A stretch of 64,000 bases of DNA from positions 1 through 64,000 of the forward strand of contig NZ_FNIG01000005.1 in assembly GCF_900103915.1 (NCBI RefSeq). Direction: 5' to 3'. How positions within the stretch are numbered: position 1 is the stretch's first letter; the number at the start of each line of letters is the position of its first letter. The notes beneath the pieces are model-generated. The model was not told where the DNA came from. It ran no database searches and was given only the letters and a program-made list of their open reading frames with translations. Source of the stretch: Tenuibacillus multivorans (GTDB lineage Bacteria; Bacillota; Bacilli; Bacillales; Alkalibacillaceae). Shown one piece after another: positions 1-7,538 of the stretch. Made by a program: the position numbers and the translations under genes.

Positions 1-306
1 ACCACCATCCATTCAGATCAAGGGTGGCATTATCAACATCGTAAATGGGTAAAAACCTTGAAGAAGAACAAAATTTTTCAAAGTATGTCTAGGAAAGCGA
101 CCTGTGCAGATAATGCCGTGATGGAGAACTTCTTTGGCCTTATGAAGCAAGAAATGTATTACGGGGAACCCTTGGTTTCTTATACTGAATTAAAGAAGGA
201 AATCGAGAGGTACATCGATTATTACAATCACGAACGCATAAAAGAAAAATTGGCTGGTTTAAGTCCAGTGGAATACCGAACTCAAACCAGCCACACAGTT
301 GCATAA
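1..306 (+). CDS. IS3-family (IS150 group) transposase OrfB, C-terminal part
   Basis: The frame is open from the first base and ends at TAA 304-306, so only about the last 101 residues are present. It shows the end of an IS3-family rve integrase domain: an HSDQGWHY-type motif holding the second catalytic Asp, then SMSRKATCADNAVMENFFG with the third catalytic residue (Glu in MENFF), and the usual tail YIDYYNHERIKEKLAGLSP. In this family OrfB is normally made as an OrfAB fusion by -1 frameshifting and acts on IS ends. The IS terminus follows directly at 308-331. Whether the element is intact cannot be judged because the rest lies outside the window. Confidence 0.9.
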   Translation, partial: TTIHSDQGWHYQHRKWVKTLKKNKIFQSMSRKATCADNAVMENFFGLMKQEMYYGEPLVSYTELKKEIERYIDYYNHERIKEKLAGLSPVEYRTQTSHTVA

Positions 307-307
307 T

Positions 308-331
308 CAAAACTCTAACTTTTGGGGTTCA
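308..331. repeat. Terminal inverted repeat (right end) of the IS150-type element
   Basis: Directly after the transposase stop the sequence reads TCAAAACTCTAACTTTTGGG followed by GTTCA. Read from outside inward this is TGAACCCCAAAAGTTAGAG, the usual terminus of IS150-group elements. It marks the boundary of the insertion sequence. Confidence 0.7.
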
Positions 332-570
332 CTACCTCCACGATTTTTTTATACTCTTTTTTAATTTTAGATAAACAAAAAGGATCCTGTCTCCTTCAAA
401 AAGTCCATCTGAAAAAAATAAAGCTATTAATCTACTAATATTCTAAAAGTAAAAAAGAGAAATACAGATAATATCATAGAAATAGTTTGTGGAAAGACAA
501 CATTGTAAGGGAAGAGATAAAAAAGGACATGACAAAAAAGACTTTGAAAGCCTCAATTCCAAAAGGCAAG
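332..570. other. AT-rich intergenic stretch between two IS remnants
   Basis: No convincing gene was seen. A small plus-strand reading frame from 487 runs antisense into the transposase pseudogene and has no family resemblance; I treat it as a shadow. Confidence 0.5.
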
Positions 571-598
571 GTCACTAGATCTGTTAATGTAAGTTCAT

Positions 599-1646
599 TT
601 AAGCAACTCTTTTGTATGTATGGTAGAGACCATTCAATGCAGGGGTTGCTTTTATTTTTATCTTTTCAGCATCAACAGGGATGTAATCTGCTGATGGTAC
701 CGGCGTTTTACCATTAATCCCTTGATGAGTACGTCGAGTATTGTAATAGTCATCAATGTATTCTTTTAACAACCGTTGTAAATGATCTTCGTTTAGTGGA
801 ATAATATAATCGAGTAATTCTCGTCGTATCGTACCTATCACTCTTTCAGCATATGGGTTTTGCCACGGCGACTTATACGATGTTCGCTTAGACTTAATTT
901 CAGACCCCTTTAAGAAAGCTTGAAAATCATTGGAACGAAATACGGGATCATTGTCATGGATTAGGTACTTCGGTTTTTGATCATAGGGTGTCGCATGTCG
1001 AAAATGTTGTTTCAACCAAGAAGTGTTTGGGTTTTTAGTTACACCGTAATGAACGATGCGACGAGTTTTATGCTGTATAATGACCAAGACATATAGTACA
1101 TCGAACTTGAGTGTCGGAATCGTCAAGAAATCTGTGGACCATGTATCATTAAGGTGATTATTCAAAAAAGTTTTCCAGGATTGTATTTGTTTTTGTGAAG
1201 GTGACTTACGTCTATCCGGTAAGTACTTGGCGATGGTGTTTGGCGCTGGTGGATGTTTCAACCCCAACCTAGCCAACTGTTCATGTATCTTTTCTGGTGA
1301 GAGTAACGGATTCTCCTTATGGACACGCTTGATAAGATTAATCGTTTCACGAGAAGTTGTTGGACGTCCTATTTGCTTTGATTTAAATTTCCAATAAAAC
1401 TTGAAAGCCGTTCGGTGCCATTTAATAACAGTTTCAGGTTTAACAATAGTCAAAAACGACTTCCAATTATCAAGATGATTGGATAGAAACCCAAAGTTGC
1501 CTAAAAGCAGGAGTAGGTTTTGGTTTTGGAAGTTGTTGTTTTTCAAATTGGTGATTGTATAGAGCTAATTGGCTTCTAAGAGCAACATTTTCTAAGCGAT
1601 GTGTAGATTTAAAATAAAGCTTCAAAAAATGGAATAGATATTGTAA
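599..1646 (-). pseudogene. IS481-like DDE transposase, broken by a frameshift
   Basis: The long minus-strand frame (599-1546, TTG start) encodes an integrase-core transposase. An HTH-like region (ETINLIKRVHKENPLLSPEKI) is followed by an rve domain with catalytic residues in STDFLTIP (Asp), IHDNDPVF (Asp) and YAERVIGTIRREL (Glu). Its apparent start is artificial. In the neighbouring frame the DNA upstream reads HRLENVALRSQLALYNHQ and then KPKPTPAFRQLWVSIQSS before a stop, which looks like the family's normal N-terminus. The two frames meet near 1470-1490, so a one-base indel there has split the gene. The N-terminal frame can be followed to about 1646 but has no clear start codon. A TGTTAAT-type sequence occurs near 571 and, inverted, near 1676, which may mark the element ends. 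Confidence 0.8.
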
Positions 1647-1891
1647 TCACTCTTTTAAGAATGTAAATATTAACATAGTAAAGACATATTTAATCACTCC
1701 ATCATAGTTATATATGGGTTATTGTAATGGAAGTCGAAGTGAAAATCTACAAAACTATGAATTTTTTTTAAGTAATTAAGGTAAGAATGATTGCCTAAAC
1801 ATGTTACATTTTTTTCCGATATATTAACTGGAATGCGCTTAATTAGTAAAGCCTATCTGAAGCCTTTTTAACCTTACGTGGAGGTCAAGCT
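1647..1891. other. Intergenic region upstream of the Mrr-like gene
   Basis: AT-rich and without a convincing ORF. It probably holds the promoter of the following gene. A GTGGAGGT ribosome binding site lies at about 1879-1886. Confidence 0.4.
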
Positions 1892-2431
1892 ATGAAAAAT
1901 ATCATCAATGATTTACTTTGGGGTGCCATATTTTTTATATCTATTTTGGTCCTAACAATGACAAGAGATTTGAAATTAAGTGGGATTGTTTTTATAGGAT
2001 TGTTAGTCACTTATTTTATTTATCAATCTTTAGATAATATTCGTCACAACAGAAAAATAGCTAGCTCAGGTATTAGGGAAATTGATCAAATGACTGGAAG
2101 ACAATTTGAATACTACCTTTCACAATTACTTCAGAAAAAAGTTTATAAAGTTAAGCAGACGAAAACAACTGGGGACTTTGGTGCTGATTTAGTTTTATCT
2201 GTGAAAAATGGCGAAGATATAGTCGTCCAAGCTAAACGGTATAATAAGAAAAAAGTAGGAATTAGTGCTGTACAAGAAATATTTTCTTCTAAGTCCTACT
2301 ATAATGCAACGGAGGCTTGGGTGATTACAAGTAACTATTACACACCTGCTGCTATTAAGTTAGCAAAGGCGAATAAAGTTAAACTTATTAATAGAGACAA
2401 GTTGATTGAATGGGTTTTACATACAAAATAA
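1892..2431 (+). CDS. Membrane-anchored restriction endonuclease-like (Mrr-type) protein
   Basis: 179 residues. The N-terminus has two hydrophobic segments (about residues 7-24 and 29-45), so the protein is probably membrane-anchored. A basic linker follows, then an Mrr-type PD-(D/E)XK nuclease domain from about residue 63 (MTGRQFEYYLSQLLQK) to the end. The likely active site is the Asp in GDFGADLVL and Gln-x-Lys in VVQAKRY; the late IFSSKSYYNATEAWVITSNY stretch is typical of the fold. Family members cleave modified or foreign DNA or have unknown roles. The start is supported by a GTGGAGGT ribosome binding site. It stands alone, between the transposase remnant and the cassette locus. Confidence 0.8.
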   Translation: MKNIINDLLWGAIFFISILVLTMTRDLKLSGIVFIGLLVTYFIYQSLDNIRHNRKIASSGIREIDQMTGRQFEYYLSQLLQKKVYKVKQTKTTGDFGADLVLSVKNGEDIVVQAKRYNKKKVGISAVQEIFSSKSYYNATEAWVITSNYYTPAAIKLAKANKVKLINRDKLIEWVLHTK

Positions 2432-2484
2432 TGCAAATCATAAGATGTTGTATTTCGTGAATTTATTCTTGGAGGTTAATAACT

Positions 2485-2532
2485 ATGAGGAAAATGATAA
2501 GTTCTTTAATTTTGTTACTAACAATTAACTAG
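2485..2532 (+). pseudogene. Short signal-peptide-like leader ORF, then a stop
   Basis: A good ribosome binding site (TTGGAGG, 2470-2476) precedes ATG 2485. The frame encodes MRKMISSLILLLTIN and stops at TAG 2530-2532. Removing one A near 2527 would continue the reading as TSTVVAENN, which looks like the end of a signal peptide with a cleavage site. It is either the decayed 5' end of a secreted-protein gene or, more speculatively, what remains of the 5' exon of the split surface-protein gene whose 3' cassettes follow. No intron 5' end (GUGYG) could be recognised after it. Confidence 0.35.
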
Positions 2533-2778
2533 CACAGTTGTAGCAGAAAACAATTAACTAATGTGAATGGCCACCGACAGAAGGTATAATTGAATCTTCT
2601 TTTTATAACAGTTCTAAAATATTGATATAAGACAGCAAATCATATTCAAAGATGTATTTTATAATCAAACTATCAAGTGTTAATTAGAAATGAGCAATTA
2701 TTGTCAAAATATGTTGTAAAGTAATTAGTCAATAGGTTAATATAAAAATAGGGAAAAGTAATAAATACTACTGACGGC

Positions 2779-2855
2779 ACGCCGTATGCGATGAAAGTTG
2801 CTTGTGCGGTGTAGGCTCGAACCGAAAGCCAAACATTGTGGTATAAGACGAGAAT
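2779..2855 (+). ncRNA. Group II intron domain V-VI element, copy 1
   Basis: 2779-2812 is a perfect 34-nt domain V: nine-pair lower helix (ACGCCGTAT with GTGCGGTGT), upper helix GCGAT/GTTGC closed by a GAAA tetraloop, and a two-base bulge (TT, 2802-2803). The catalytic triad position reads CGC (2780-2782). After a three-base linker AGG comes a domain VI-like stem, CTCG 2816-2819 with CGAG 2849-2852. The unpaired A at 2848 lies eight bases before the predicted 3' splice site (AAT|AGC, after 2855). A conserved GGGAAAAGTAATA block begins at 2751. Compared with the other copies, the closing pair of domain V is A-T instead of T-A, a compensatory change. Confidence 0.88.
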
Positions 2856-3533
2856 AGCGAAAATAATGAAGATACAACTATGCCAGAGCCAGTAACAAAC
2901 AAAAATGTATCATCAACTGATATAAATGAAGAAGCAACTGGTGGTGTTCAGAATAAGATTACGTGGACAGATAGTATTTCTGCTGATGTCAAATCGTATC
3001 AAATTCACCGTTCTACAACGTCAAATCCTCTAGATGGTAAACAACTAGATGGATATATAGAACCAAATACAGAAACATATACTGATACTACAGCTAATGC
3101 TGGTACAACATATTACTATCATGTAGGGGCTTCTGATGGTACAAATATAAATTTAGGTACTGCTATTCAAGTAGATACAACAAAAGATATAGATAGTGCT
3201 CCTACAACAATTTCTGGAATTACAGCAAATGACGCAGATACCTCAGGCAATGGAACTTTTGTAAATGTAAACTTTACTAATTCTACAGAAAGTGATTTTG
3301 CCTCATATGAAGTATATATTGTTGCTAGTACATTTACAGGTACTACCTATAATGAAGTCACAAATGCAGCAGTGAACAGTGTAACAAGTACTTCGATTGA
3401 GGATGGAACAAATGGTCTTCAAGTAGACGCTGGTGCAAATACTGGTGAATTCAAAGTGTATGTGTTCTCAAAAGATACTGCGGGACAGGTATCAGGAATG
3501 CCAACTGCAGCTAATGTAACAATGGGGCAGTAA
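2856..3533 (+). CDS. 3' exon cassette 1: Fn3-like surface protein segment
   Basis: Annotated from the predicted splice site (AGC GAA AAT...) to TAA. The frame has no ribosome binding site, and its first ATG (2880) lies inside the segment, so normal initiation is unlikely. About 225 residues contain two fibronectin type III-like beta domains: KITWTDSISADVKSYQIHRS with TTYYYHVGASDG, and a second from SAPTTISGITANDADTSGNG to the end. There is no signal peptide, anchor or SLH domain, so secretion would require an N-terminus from another exon. I infer it is expressed by splicing of a group II intron to this cassette. If not spliced it may be a silent gene fragment. Confidence 0.7.
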   Translation, partial: SENNEDTTMPEPVTNKNVSSTDINEEATGGVQNKITWTDSISADVKSYQIHRSTTSNPLDGKQLDGYIEPNTETYTDTTANAGTTYYYHVGASDGTNINLGTAIQVDTTKDIDSAPTTISGITANDADTSGNGTFVNVNFTNSTESDFASYEVYIVASTFTGTTYNEVTNAAVNSVTSTSIEDGTNGLQVDAGANTGEFKVYVFSKDTAGQVSGMPTAANVTMGQ

Positions 3534-3657
3534 TTAGAATAGTTTAATTAAAATCTTGTTGAGGTTTTAAATCTTAACAAAGGCTTTTAATCTTATTTAA
3601 TCTGGACCTATAAGTAGTAAAGTAGAACAAAATAACAATCATTATCAGAACAAAAAT

Positions 3658-3698
3658 AGGCGAATCAAGATAAAAATCATGACTTGGTTCGTCTATTT
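3658..3698 (+). terminator. Candidate terminator after cassette 1
   Basis: GGCGAATCAAG and CTTGGTTCGTC form an imperfect 11-pair stem with G-T pairs, followed by TATTTAT. It lies 124 bases after the cassette 1 stop codon. Confidence 0.5.
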
Positions 3699-3894
3699 AT
3701 ATGGTCTACAACATTTTGAATGTATCATTTAATTGGTGATGCTAAAGAAGAATTCAATTAATTACAAAATCTATTATGTTATTTCATTCCTAGTTTATCT
3801 CTCTCTTCGTTTCAGCATTAGTTGTTATTTGTAGATGCATATGGAACCTACTTAGAAACTTAATAACAAGAAATAAAGTTAATCTATTAAAAAA

Positions 3895-3921
3895 GACAAG
3901 GGTAATAAACCTTGTGTTTGA
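3895..3921. terminator. Weak hairpin terminator-like structure
   Basis: ACAAGG GTAATAAA CCTTGT forms a six-pair hairpin preceded by an A run and followed by GTTTG. It could serve either strand. Confidence 0.35.
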
Positions 3922-3984
3922 TTAGTTATATTGGTCAATCTACTACTATTAGAATGTTCCTTACCCTAATTAATGGGTTAATGT

Positions 3985-4185
3985 TTATTCATCAAATTTA
4001 TTCAAAATCGCCTTGATATCTTCGTTTGGTTTCTCTTTTGGTTGCTTCTTCTCATATTTTTCAAAGATAGAATCGGCTTTTTTTCTTTCATAGAATGAAG
4101 GTACAAATTTGAATTTAGTTTGCCATAAACACATGTAATCAATAATACCAATCAGGGTTTCTACAGTATAATCCTTACAAACAAC
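3985..4185 (-). pseudogene. Fragment of an unidentified minus-strand gene
   Basis: A minus-strand frame ending at 3985 reads ETLIGIIDYMCLWQ then FVPSFYERKKADSIFEKYEK and KPNEDIKAILNKFDE. It looks like genuine coding sequence with a charged C-terminal tail. It is open only from about 4185 (TGA upstream); the only ATG (4134-4132) has no clear ribosome binding site. I take it as the 3' remnant of a gene truncated by rearrangement. The family was not recognised. Confidence 0.4.
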
Positions 4186-4263
4186 TCATTACTTAAAGTG
4201 CTACCTTAATTTTAAAATAGAACTTGGTGTATCTCGGCATATATGTAGATTATGCTCTATTAA

Positions 4264-4395
4264 AGAGGGATTAGTTATGCGAGTACAGATGTGTCTCTAG
4301 ATATGACAAAAGGGGAAAATACTACTACACAATTAGAAACAAATAATGCTTTTGCTTATAAACTTGAATTAAGTGGAAGTATTAATATCTATTGA
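4264..4395 (+). pseudogene. Short coding remnant before cassette 2
   Basis: An open frame without start codon reads GISYASTDVSLDMTKGE then TTTQLETNNAFAYKLELSG and stops at TGA 4393-4395. The composition resembles the secreted cassettes, but no domain V-VI element precedes it. It may be a decayed cassette or part of another surface-protein gene. Confidence 0.3.
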
Positions 4396-4448
4396 AGAAT
4401 AGGATTAAAAAACTTATAACTTAGAAAACAAATTGATGAGATAGGGAA

Positions 4449-4489
4449 AAAAGAGTTGGATGTCAAATTGACAATTCTCTCTTTTTATG
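4449..4489 (+). terminator. Candidate rho-independent terminator
   Basis: AGAGTTG pairs with CAATTCT across a GATGTCAAATTGA loop and is followed by CTCTTTTTATG. It lies upstream of the second domain V-VI element. Confidence 0.5.
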
Positions 4490-4667
4490 TTTTCAGACCT
4501 TACTATATTGATTTAAAAACTGATATAACAGTTGAACCAAACATAGAATAAAATATTATAAAAAAATTTGGTAACATGACAAATAATTACAAATATCGCA
4601 TAAAACTTATTATATTATACTAAATAGGGATTAAGTAATAGGAAATAAGAGAGACAAAGCTGACGGA

Positions 4668-4745
4668 TCGCTGTGTGCGATGAAAGTTGCATGCATGGTG
4701 AAGGCTCGAAACGAAAGCCACATGTTTGTGGTATAAGACGAGAAT
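4668..4745 (+). ncRNA. Group II intron domain V-VI element, copy 2
   Basis: Domain V is 4668-4701 (34 nt): TCGCTGTGT pairs with GCATGGTGA, upper helix GCGAT/GTTGC, GAAA loop, bulge AT, triad CGC 4669-4671. Linker AGG. Domain VI base CTCG 4705-4708 with CGAG 4739-4742, apical stem CCACA/TGTGG, candidate branch A 4738, predicted 3' splice site after 4745. The conserved GGGATTAAGTAATA block starts at 4627. Confidence 0.88.
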
Positions 4746-5822
4746 AGCGAACCAACTGATGAGCAAATTGTTAATTCAAGTCAAGATTATGAGGGTGATT
4801 TGTCATTAAATGCAACTGGAACAGACAAATTATATGGTCCTGAAACAAGTTCAAAAACAGTTAATGGATCAATAACAATCTCTGGAGATGTGAATGGTAC
4901 AGTAACTATCCAAAATCTTCATATTACTGGTGACCTAACTATAGATACAACGAATGCACACGTTGAACTACAAGATAACGTAACTATTGATGGTGAAACA
5001 AATGTAGTGGATGTTAACGGTAATTCACTTGTAAGTGTTGCAAATCATACAGGTAACATTAATATTACAGATGATGATTCATCAAAAATTGAATTAACAG
5101 GTAATGCAAGTAGCTCGACGGTAAATATTTTATCTAATGGTGGTGATATTACTTTAGCCGGAGCAATCCATAATGTAATAGTATCTAACAATGCAAACAT
5201 TACAGTAGATAATAATAGTCGGGTCGATTACTTATCAGTTGAAAGCGGAAGTGTTCTTCTTGATGCACCTGAGGAATCAGTGGGTCAAATTGTAAAAGAA
5301 GAAAATGCGGAAGTATCTGCCCCAGATGGTAAAACATTACCGGTAGATGTAGTATCAATAGTTAAAGTGACTGCTGATAGATTATCTGAAGGTGATACGA
5401 AAGTAGTAGGGGTTGAATATACTGCAGAAAAGGGTAGTGTTACCTTAACAGTTAATCCCTCTGCAGAAGGATTTGACTCTGTAACTCAAAATCCTAATGT
5501 AGAAAATGGTGCAAATGAATCTTTCAATTACCATGAAGTGAAAATTGAAATGCCAGAAGGAGCAGAGTACATTTCAGTAGATAATGTCGATGAAGGCGAA
5601 ATCACTATATTGGATGATTATGTGTTTACGTATAAAGATGCTGAGGGTAATGTGCTAGGTGCAAGAAGTTATTTTCCTGTAAGTTATGAAGATGATACTA
5701 CAGGTAATACTGTGGCGTTTGGTTATAACAATGAGTGGGTTAAAACGTACACTTGGTATGACTCTAACCAAAATATTATTCAAATCGATGAAGTAGTAGT
5801 TAAAAGAGAGTCTGTAGAATAA
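4746..5822 (+). CDS. 3' exon cassette 2: repeat-rich beta surface protein segment
   Basis: Annotated from AGC at the predicted splice site (AGC GAA CCA ACT) to TAA, about 358 residues. There is no ribosome binding site or ATG at the head; the first in-frame start-like codon is TTG 4800. The first half is a ladder of short beta repeats (GSITISGDVNGTVTIQNLHI, DLTIDTTNAHVELQDNVTID), suggesting a right-handed beta-helix or adhesin-like fold. The second half is an acidic beta-rich domain ending in YNNEWVKTYTWYDSNQNI. There is no signal peptide or cell-wall anchor. A strong terminator follows at once. Like the other cassettes it would need an upstream exon to supply start, signal sequence and anchor. 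Confidence 0.7.
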   Translation, partial: SEPTDEQIVNSSQDYEGDLSLNATGTDKLYGPETSSKTVNGSITISGDVNGTVTIQNLHITGDLTIDTTNAHVELQDNVTIDGETNVVDVNGNSLVSVANHTGNINITDDDSSKIELTGNASSSTVNILSNGGDITLAGAIHNVIVSNNANITVDNNSRVDYLSVESGSVLLDAPEESVGQIVKEENAEVSAPDGKTLPVDVVSIVKVTADRLSEGDTKVVGVEYTAEKGSVTLTVNPSAEGFDSVTQNPNVENGANESFNYHEVKIEMPEGAEYISVDNVDEGEITILDDYVFTYKDAEGNVLGARSYFPVSYEDDTTGNTVAFGYNNEWVKTYTWYDSNQNIIQIDEVVVKRESVE

Positions 5823-5833
5823 TCTAAATAAGT

Positions 5834-5884
5834 GCTGTCCTATAAGTCTTTTATAAATATGACTTAGTAGGGCAGCCCTTTTTA
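5834..5884 (+). terminator. Strong terminator after cassette 2
   Basis: GCTGTCCTATAAGTC and GACTTAGTAGGGCAGC form a long stem followed by CCTTTTTAT, 11 bases after the stop codon. Confidence 0.85.
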
Positions 5885-6114
5885 TATTTAAGACATTTGA
5901 AGAGGCTAGGATTAGTATTTATTGAGATTACAATGATTTAATCCATTATATATAAATTAAGATATGAAAAAGAATTTAAATAAGTTGAATTACATGTTTT
6001 TTATGACTGTGTTTTTCCAATAAATTATTCCAGAACAAACGAAAGTTAGTATTTTCTATAACGATTAACATGTAAAATTCAACATGGGAATAAGTAATAG
6101 TTACTACTGACAGA

Positions 6115-6198
6115 TCGCTGTGTGCGATGAAAGTCGCCTGCATGGTGAAGGCTCGAATCGAAAGCTGCGATGATTTTATCGTGGTATAAGACGAGAAT
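6115..6198 (+). ncRNA. Group II intron domain V-VI element, copy 3
   Basis: Domain V is 6115-6148 (34 nt): TCGCTGTGT with GCATGGTGA, upper helix GCGAT/GTCGC, GAAA loop, bulge CT, triad CGC 6116-6118. Linker AGG. Domain VI base CTCG 6152-6155 with CGAG 6192-6195. Its apical stem GCGAT/ATCGT differs from copy 2 in sequence but keeps pairing. Candidate branch A 6191, predicted 3' splice site after 6198. The conserved GGGAATAAGTAATA block begins at 6086. Confidence 0.88.
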
Positions 6199-7497
6199 AG
6201 CGATTTTTTAGAACCACCAACACTTAACATAAACACCAATGATGAAGCTATTAAAATTAATTTTAATGCTGACTCATCGTGGGAAAAAGAGGTCAACTCA
6301 GTTACTGTATATGGGTTATCAGATGAACCAATGACAATGCATAAGGATGAAGGATTTTTCGAAGTACAAGAAGGAGAGATATTTTTAGCAATTCCACCTA
6401 CGTTTCCGTTATATGGTGTAGAATTTGTTTTTCATGCTACAGGCTATCATGATGCAGTAGCTAAATTAGATACTTCTTCTGGAGACACACCACCAGAACT
6501 TTCGCCAGATACAACTAATAATTATCGTGACTATCCAATTGCAATTTCTTATGAAAAAAATGATGGTTGGTTGAATTCCATTGAAGCGATTCAGTATACT
6601 GATCCATCAGGTGAGGTTCAAAGACGATCTTGGTCCGTATTGGTATCCGAAAGAATCGTTCAACTGGAACCTGGCAAAATTATTTTTAGAAGTGGTGAAA
6701 TTGGTACGGGTAATATAATTATTTATGCCAATGGCTATGAACCAACAGAGGTTTATCAAGAAATACAAACGTATACCTCTAGTTATGTGTCCGATATGAT
6801 TGAATCCTTACCGGATGTTGAAAACATAATTTTAGATGATCAAGACGAAGTCAATAGCGTCATTTCTGCTTTTAATTATCTCACTGAACAAGAGAAAGAA
6901 GAAATATCCGATTCGAATCTGTCAAAATTAGATGCAGTGAAGGACAAGATTGCAGATATTATTGTAAGCAAAATTAACGATTTACCTGCACTTCAAGATT
7001 TAACTCTTGGTGATAAAAGCGAAGTTTATGAAATAGATTCTGCATACGATAAACTTACAAATGACCAAGAGGACATAGTTGGAGAACAAAACCAAGATAA
7101 GATGGATCGATCAATTGCTAGAATTGTTGAATTGATGATAGAAGAATTGCTGCCAATTGATGATCTAACTTTAGCAGATCAGGCATTAATCAATGAAACT
7201 GCAGCAGCTTATGATGATTTAAAAGTTTATGTTTATCAAAATCAACAACAATATGTGAGTGATGAACACGTTACAAATTTAGATCAGGCTATTGCTAAAA
7301 TGGTCGAATTAAAGATTGAAGCATTACCACCTGTTGAAGAAATAACATTGGCTGATAAACAACAAGTACAAGAAGCTAACTATGCCTATTATGATTTGTA
7401 TGACTTCGAGTCCCGTAACCAAAGGCAATATGTGAGTGAGGATATTAAAGATAAGTTGGATGCAGCTTTGGCTAAAATTGATGAATTACAACAATAG
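6199..7497 (+). CDS. 3' exon cassette 3: DUF1533-like plus four helical repeats
   Basis: Annotated from AGC GAT TTT at the predicted splice site to TAG, about 432 residues. An N-terminal beta domain is followed by a DUF1533/Hbi-like unit (IIFRSGEIGTGNIIIYANGY). Four tandem helical repeats of about 65-70 residues come next, each with a core like LPPVEEITLADKQQVQEANY then AYYDLYDFE and KLDAALAKIDEL. Such repeats are common in large Firmicutes surface-layer and adhesin proteins. The first ATG (6331) lies 44 codons inside the frame and lacks a ribosome binding site. There is no signal peptide or SLH domain. It is the clearest cassette, because these domains normally occur at the C-terminus of long secreted proteins. 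Confidence 0.75.
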   Translation, partial: SDFLEPPTLNINTNDEAIKINFNADSSWEKEVNSVTVYGLSDEPMTMHKDEGFFEVQEGEIFLAIPPTFPLYGVEFVFHATGYHDAVAKLDTSSGDTPPELSPDTTNNYRDYPIAISYEKNDGWLNSIEAIQYTDPSGEVQRRSWSVLVSERIVQLEPGKIIFRSGEIGTGNIIIYANGYEPTEVYQEIQTYTSSYVSDMIESLPDVENIILDDQDEVNSVISAFNYLTEQEKEEISDSNLSKLDAVKDKIADIIVSKINDLPALQDLTLGDKSEVYEIDSAYDKLTNDQEDIVGEQNQDKMDRSIARIVELMIEELLPIDDLTLADQALINETAAAYDDLKVYVYQNQQQYVSDEHVTNLDQAIAKMVELKIEALPPVEEITLADKQQVQEANYAYYDLYDFESRNQRQYVSEDIKDKLDAALAKIDELQQ

Positions 7498-7502
7498 GTT
7501 TA

Positions 7503-7538
7503 AAAAGTCCTGTAGATAAGTGTTCTACAGGACTTTAT
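7503..7538. terminator. Bidirectional terminator after cassette 3
   Basis: AAGTCCTGTAGA and TCTACAGGACTT form a perfect 12-pair stem with an A run on one side and TTTATAT on the other. It lies between the cassette 3 stop and the convergent gene at 7535. Confidence 0.85.

Noticed and set aside
487-717. Plus-strand 76-codon frame
   Set aside because: Mostly antisense to the transposase pseudogene, no ribosome binding site, no family features.
2610-2640. TATAAGAC near 2622, resembling the conserved end of the domain VI elements
   Set aside because: No domain V can be drawn in front of it and the following frame is short; probably chance in AT-rich DNA.
2761-2860. Reading the repeated element as a c-di-GMP or other riboswitch
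   Set aside because: It lacks the GEMM core blocks, while every position fits a 34-nt group II domain V plus domain VI.
4657-4750. Reading the repeats as IS or MITE ends
   Set aside because: No terminal inverted repeats or target duplications; conservation follows RNA base pairing and ends at a fixed reading phase.
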